Below are positions 63,102 through 64,000 of a stretch of DNA of 64,000 nucleotides, piece by piece. The stretch's first letter is position 1. The number at the start of each line of letters is the position of its first letter. Under the pieces are notes generated by a model, which saw only the letters and a list, made by a program, of their open reading frames with translations, had not been told where the DNA came from and did not search any database. This stretch comes from JAEELC01 sp963605425 (GTDB taxonomy: Bacteria > Bacillota_I > Bacilli_A > Acholeplasmatales > Anaeroplasmataceae), in NCBI GenBank assembly GCA_963605425.1, contig CAVCUQ010000005.1, positions 1 to 64,000 of the forward strand. The letters are read 5' to 3'. The position numbers were made by a program, and so were the translations under genes.

Positions 63102-63269
63102 ATGATATATATAATGGCTTTAATTGTAATTATAACGCTAGTAGTATGTATGGTTGCTAATTTTGTAATCTATTTATTAGTTAGAAATAAAAAATACGAT
63201 GATGGACTTGATGATGTAGATTTAGATATAATTAACAGATTTGACACTGAAGACGATGATTTATATTAA
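63102..63269 (+). CDS. Small membrane protein, 55 residues
   Basis: A short ORF begins MIYIMALIVIITLVVCMVANFVIYLLV, a single membrane helix, followed by a basic NKK and an acidic tail rich in Asp (DDGLDDVDLDI...TEDDDLY). AAGG lies six bases before the ATG, three bases after the TrmA-like stop, so it is the last gene of that operon. A second in-frame ATG at 63114 is possible. No family is recognised. Confidence 0.6.
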   Translation: MIYIMALIVIITLVVCMVANFVIYLLVRNKKYDDGLDDVDLDIINRFDTEDDDLY

Positions 63270-63297
63270 AAAAATGGAGTTTTAAACTCCATTTTTT
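63270..63297. terminator. Bidirectional terminator between convergent genes
   Basis: AATGGAGTTT / AAACTCCATT forms a perfect palindromic stem with T6 on the plus strand and A-rich sequence before it that gives T tracts on the minus strand. It overlaps the stop codon of the convergent rlmI gene. Confidence 0.85.
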
Positions 63298-64000
63298 ATT
63301 TTACTCTAAGTACAACGCACTTAAGATATAATTGTTCTTCACCAGAAAGAAGAGCTGGGTGGTCTATTGATTGAACTCTAAAATCTATAAATTGAACTTC
63401 TCTTTTAGAATCAACAGCGGCTTCTTTTAGCATTTGCATAAATAAATCACTTGTCATATTTTGACTACAAGAATATGTAAGTAAATATCCACCATTTTTA
63501 ATTAGTTTTAAGGCTTGAAGATTGATTTCCTTATAACCTTTATAAGCTTTTTTAATAGTATCTTTAGTTTTAGTAAAAGCAGGTGGGTCTAAGATAATAG
63601 TATCAAACTTATCTTTGAGTGAACTATCACGTAATAATTCAAATACATCACAACACTTTGTTTTTAGATTTGTAAAATTATTAAGTTCAGCATTTAATTC
63701 AATTTCATGACAAGCCCGCTCGGAAATATCACATGCAAGAACTTCCTTAGCACCATGTTTAGCTGCGTTTAATGCAAAACCACCAACATTTGAAAAAGCA
63801 TCTAGTACATATCTATCTTTAACATAATATTTGACGTTATCTCTATTTAGTTTTTGATCTAGAAAATATCCAGTTTTTTGACCATTTTCTACATCGACAT
63901 AGAATTTAATATTATTTTCATGTACAAGAACTCTTGTATCAAATGTTCCGTATAAAGGACCTTTAACTTGTTCTAAACCTTCCTTTAATCTTACAGGCAT
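63296..64000 (-). CDS. rlmI: 23S rRNA m5C methyltransferase RlmI-like, C-terminal part
   Basis: The 234 residues in the window are the C-terminal two thirds of a class I SAM methyltransferase of the RlmI/RlmK group. The central EEHGxRF-type region reads VENGQKTGYFLDQKLNRD. Motif I is VLDAFSNVGGFALNAAKHGAKEV, motif IV is DTIILDPPAFTKTKD, and the catalytic-cysteine region is YLLTYSCSQNMTSDLF. The reading frame is open to position 64000, so the N-terminal PUA domain and the true start lie outside the window. RlmI methylates cytosine 1962 of 23S rRNA in E. coli. Confidence 0.9.
   Translation of the reverse strand: MPVRLKEGLEQVKGPLYGTFDTRVLVHENNIKFYVDVENGQKTGYFLDQKLNRDNVKYYVKDRYVLDAFSNVGGFALNAAKHGAKEVLACDISERACHEIELNAELNNFTNLKTKCCDVFELLRDSSLKDKFDTIILDPPAFTKTKDTIKKAYKGYKEINLQALKLIKNGGYLLTYSCSQNMTSDLFMQMLKEAAVDSKREVQFIDFRVQSIDHPALLSGEEQLYLKCVVLRVK

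Overview
The window is about 64 kb of very AT-rich bacterial chromosome. It has short intergenic gaps, AGGAGG-type ribosome binding sites, TTGACA/TATAAT promoters, HrcA/CIRCE and Fur-type operators, and a preQ1-I riboswitch. These features, together with lipoproteins, membrane-anchored surface proteins and no outer-membrane genes, point to a low-GC Firmicute (Bacilli, Erysipelotrichia or RF39-like gut lineage). The genus cannot be fixed from the sequence. Trp is encoded by TGG throughout and TGA ends at least two genes, so the standard bacterial code applies rather than the Mycoplasma code.

Layout. (1) 0.5-5.0 kb: a four-gene McrBC-like defence cassette (small protein, coiled-coil protein, McrB-type AAA+ NTPase, DUF2357/PD-(D/E)XK nuclease). 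(2) 5.0-8.0 kb: queD-queE-folE-queC-queF, the complete GTP to preQ1 route, behind a promoter, a preQ1-I aptamer and an intrinsic terminator. (3) 8.0-21 kb: mixed housekeeping and transport genes (YitT, lipoprotein, MATE, DJ-1, orphan PD-(D/E)XK nuclease, P-type ATPase, MacB-like ABC transporter, tRNA-Cys, glycerol kinase). Here there are also a frameshifted RelB/DinJ antitoxin and a 29-residue membrane peptide whose likely promoter spacer is a TA microsatellite. (4) 21-22.8 kb: a defence islet with an AbiF-type HEPN protein, a structured RNA in front of it, and a decayed AlbA_2/Schlafen-type gene. (5) 22.8-31.3 kb: a dense co-directional housekeeping run (yqeY, patatin, M32 carboxypeptidase, phosphodiesterase, ybeY, cdd, era, recO). 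(6) 31.4-57 kb: a long accessory region built around a minimal type IV secretion apparatus. (7) 57-64 kb: clpB without its N-domain under CIRCE control, an orphan zinc-type binding protein with a Fur-type operator, an SGNH esterase, a TrmA-family protein lacking its catalytic cysteine, and the 3' part of rlmI.

The most unusual content is region 6. A VirD4-type coupling ATPase, a VirB2/TrbC-like two-helix pilin, a VirB6/TrbL-like channel protein and a VirB4 ATPase (with an N-terminal two-helix segment resembling VirB3/PrgI) share one operon-like run with two lipoproteins. The run also holds a 1,559-residue BIG2-repeat surface protein and a roughly 2,520-residue multidomain surface protein. No relaxase, integrase, oriT-like feature, replication gene or cargo is visible inside the window. 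This looks more like a resident secretion or attachment machine than a conjugative element, although genes outside the window could change that view.

All assignments are from reading motifs. No database search, structure prediction or folding calculation was run.
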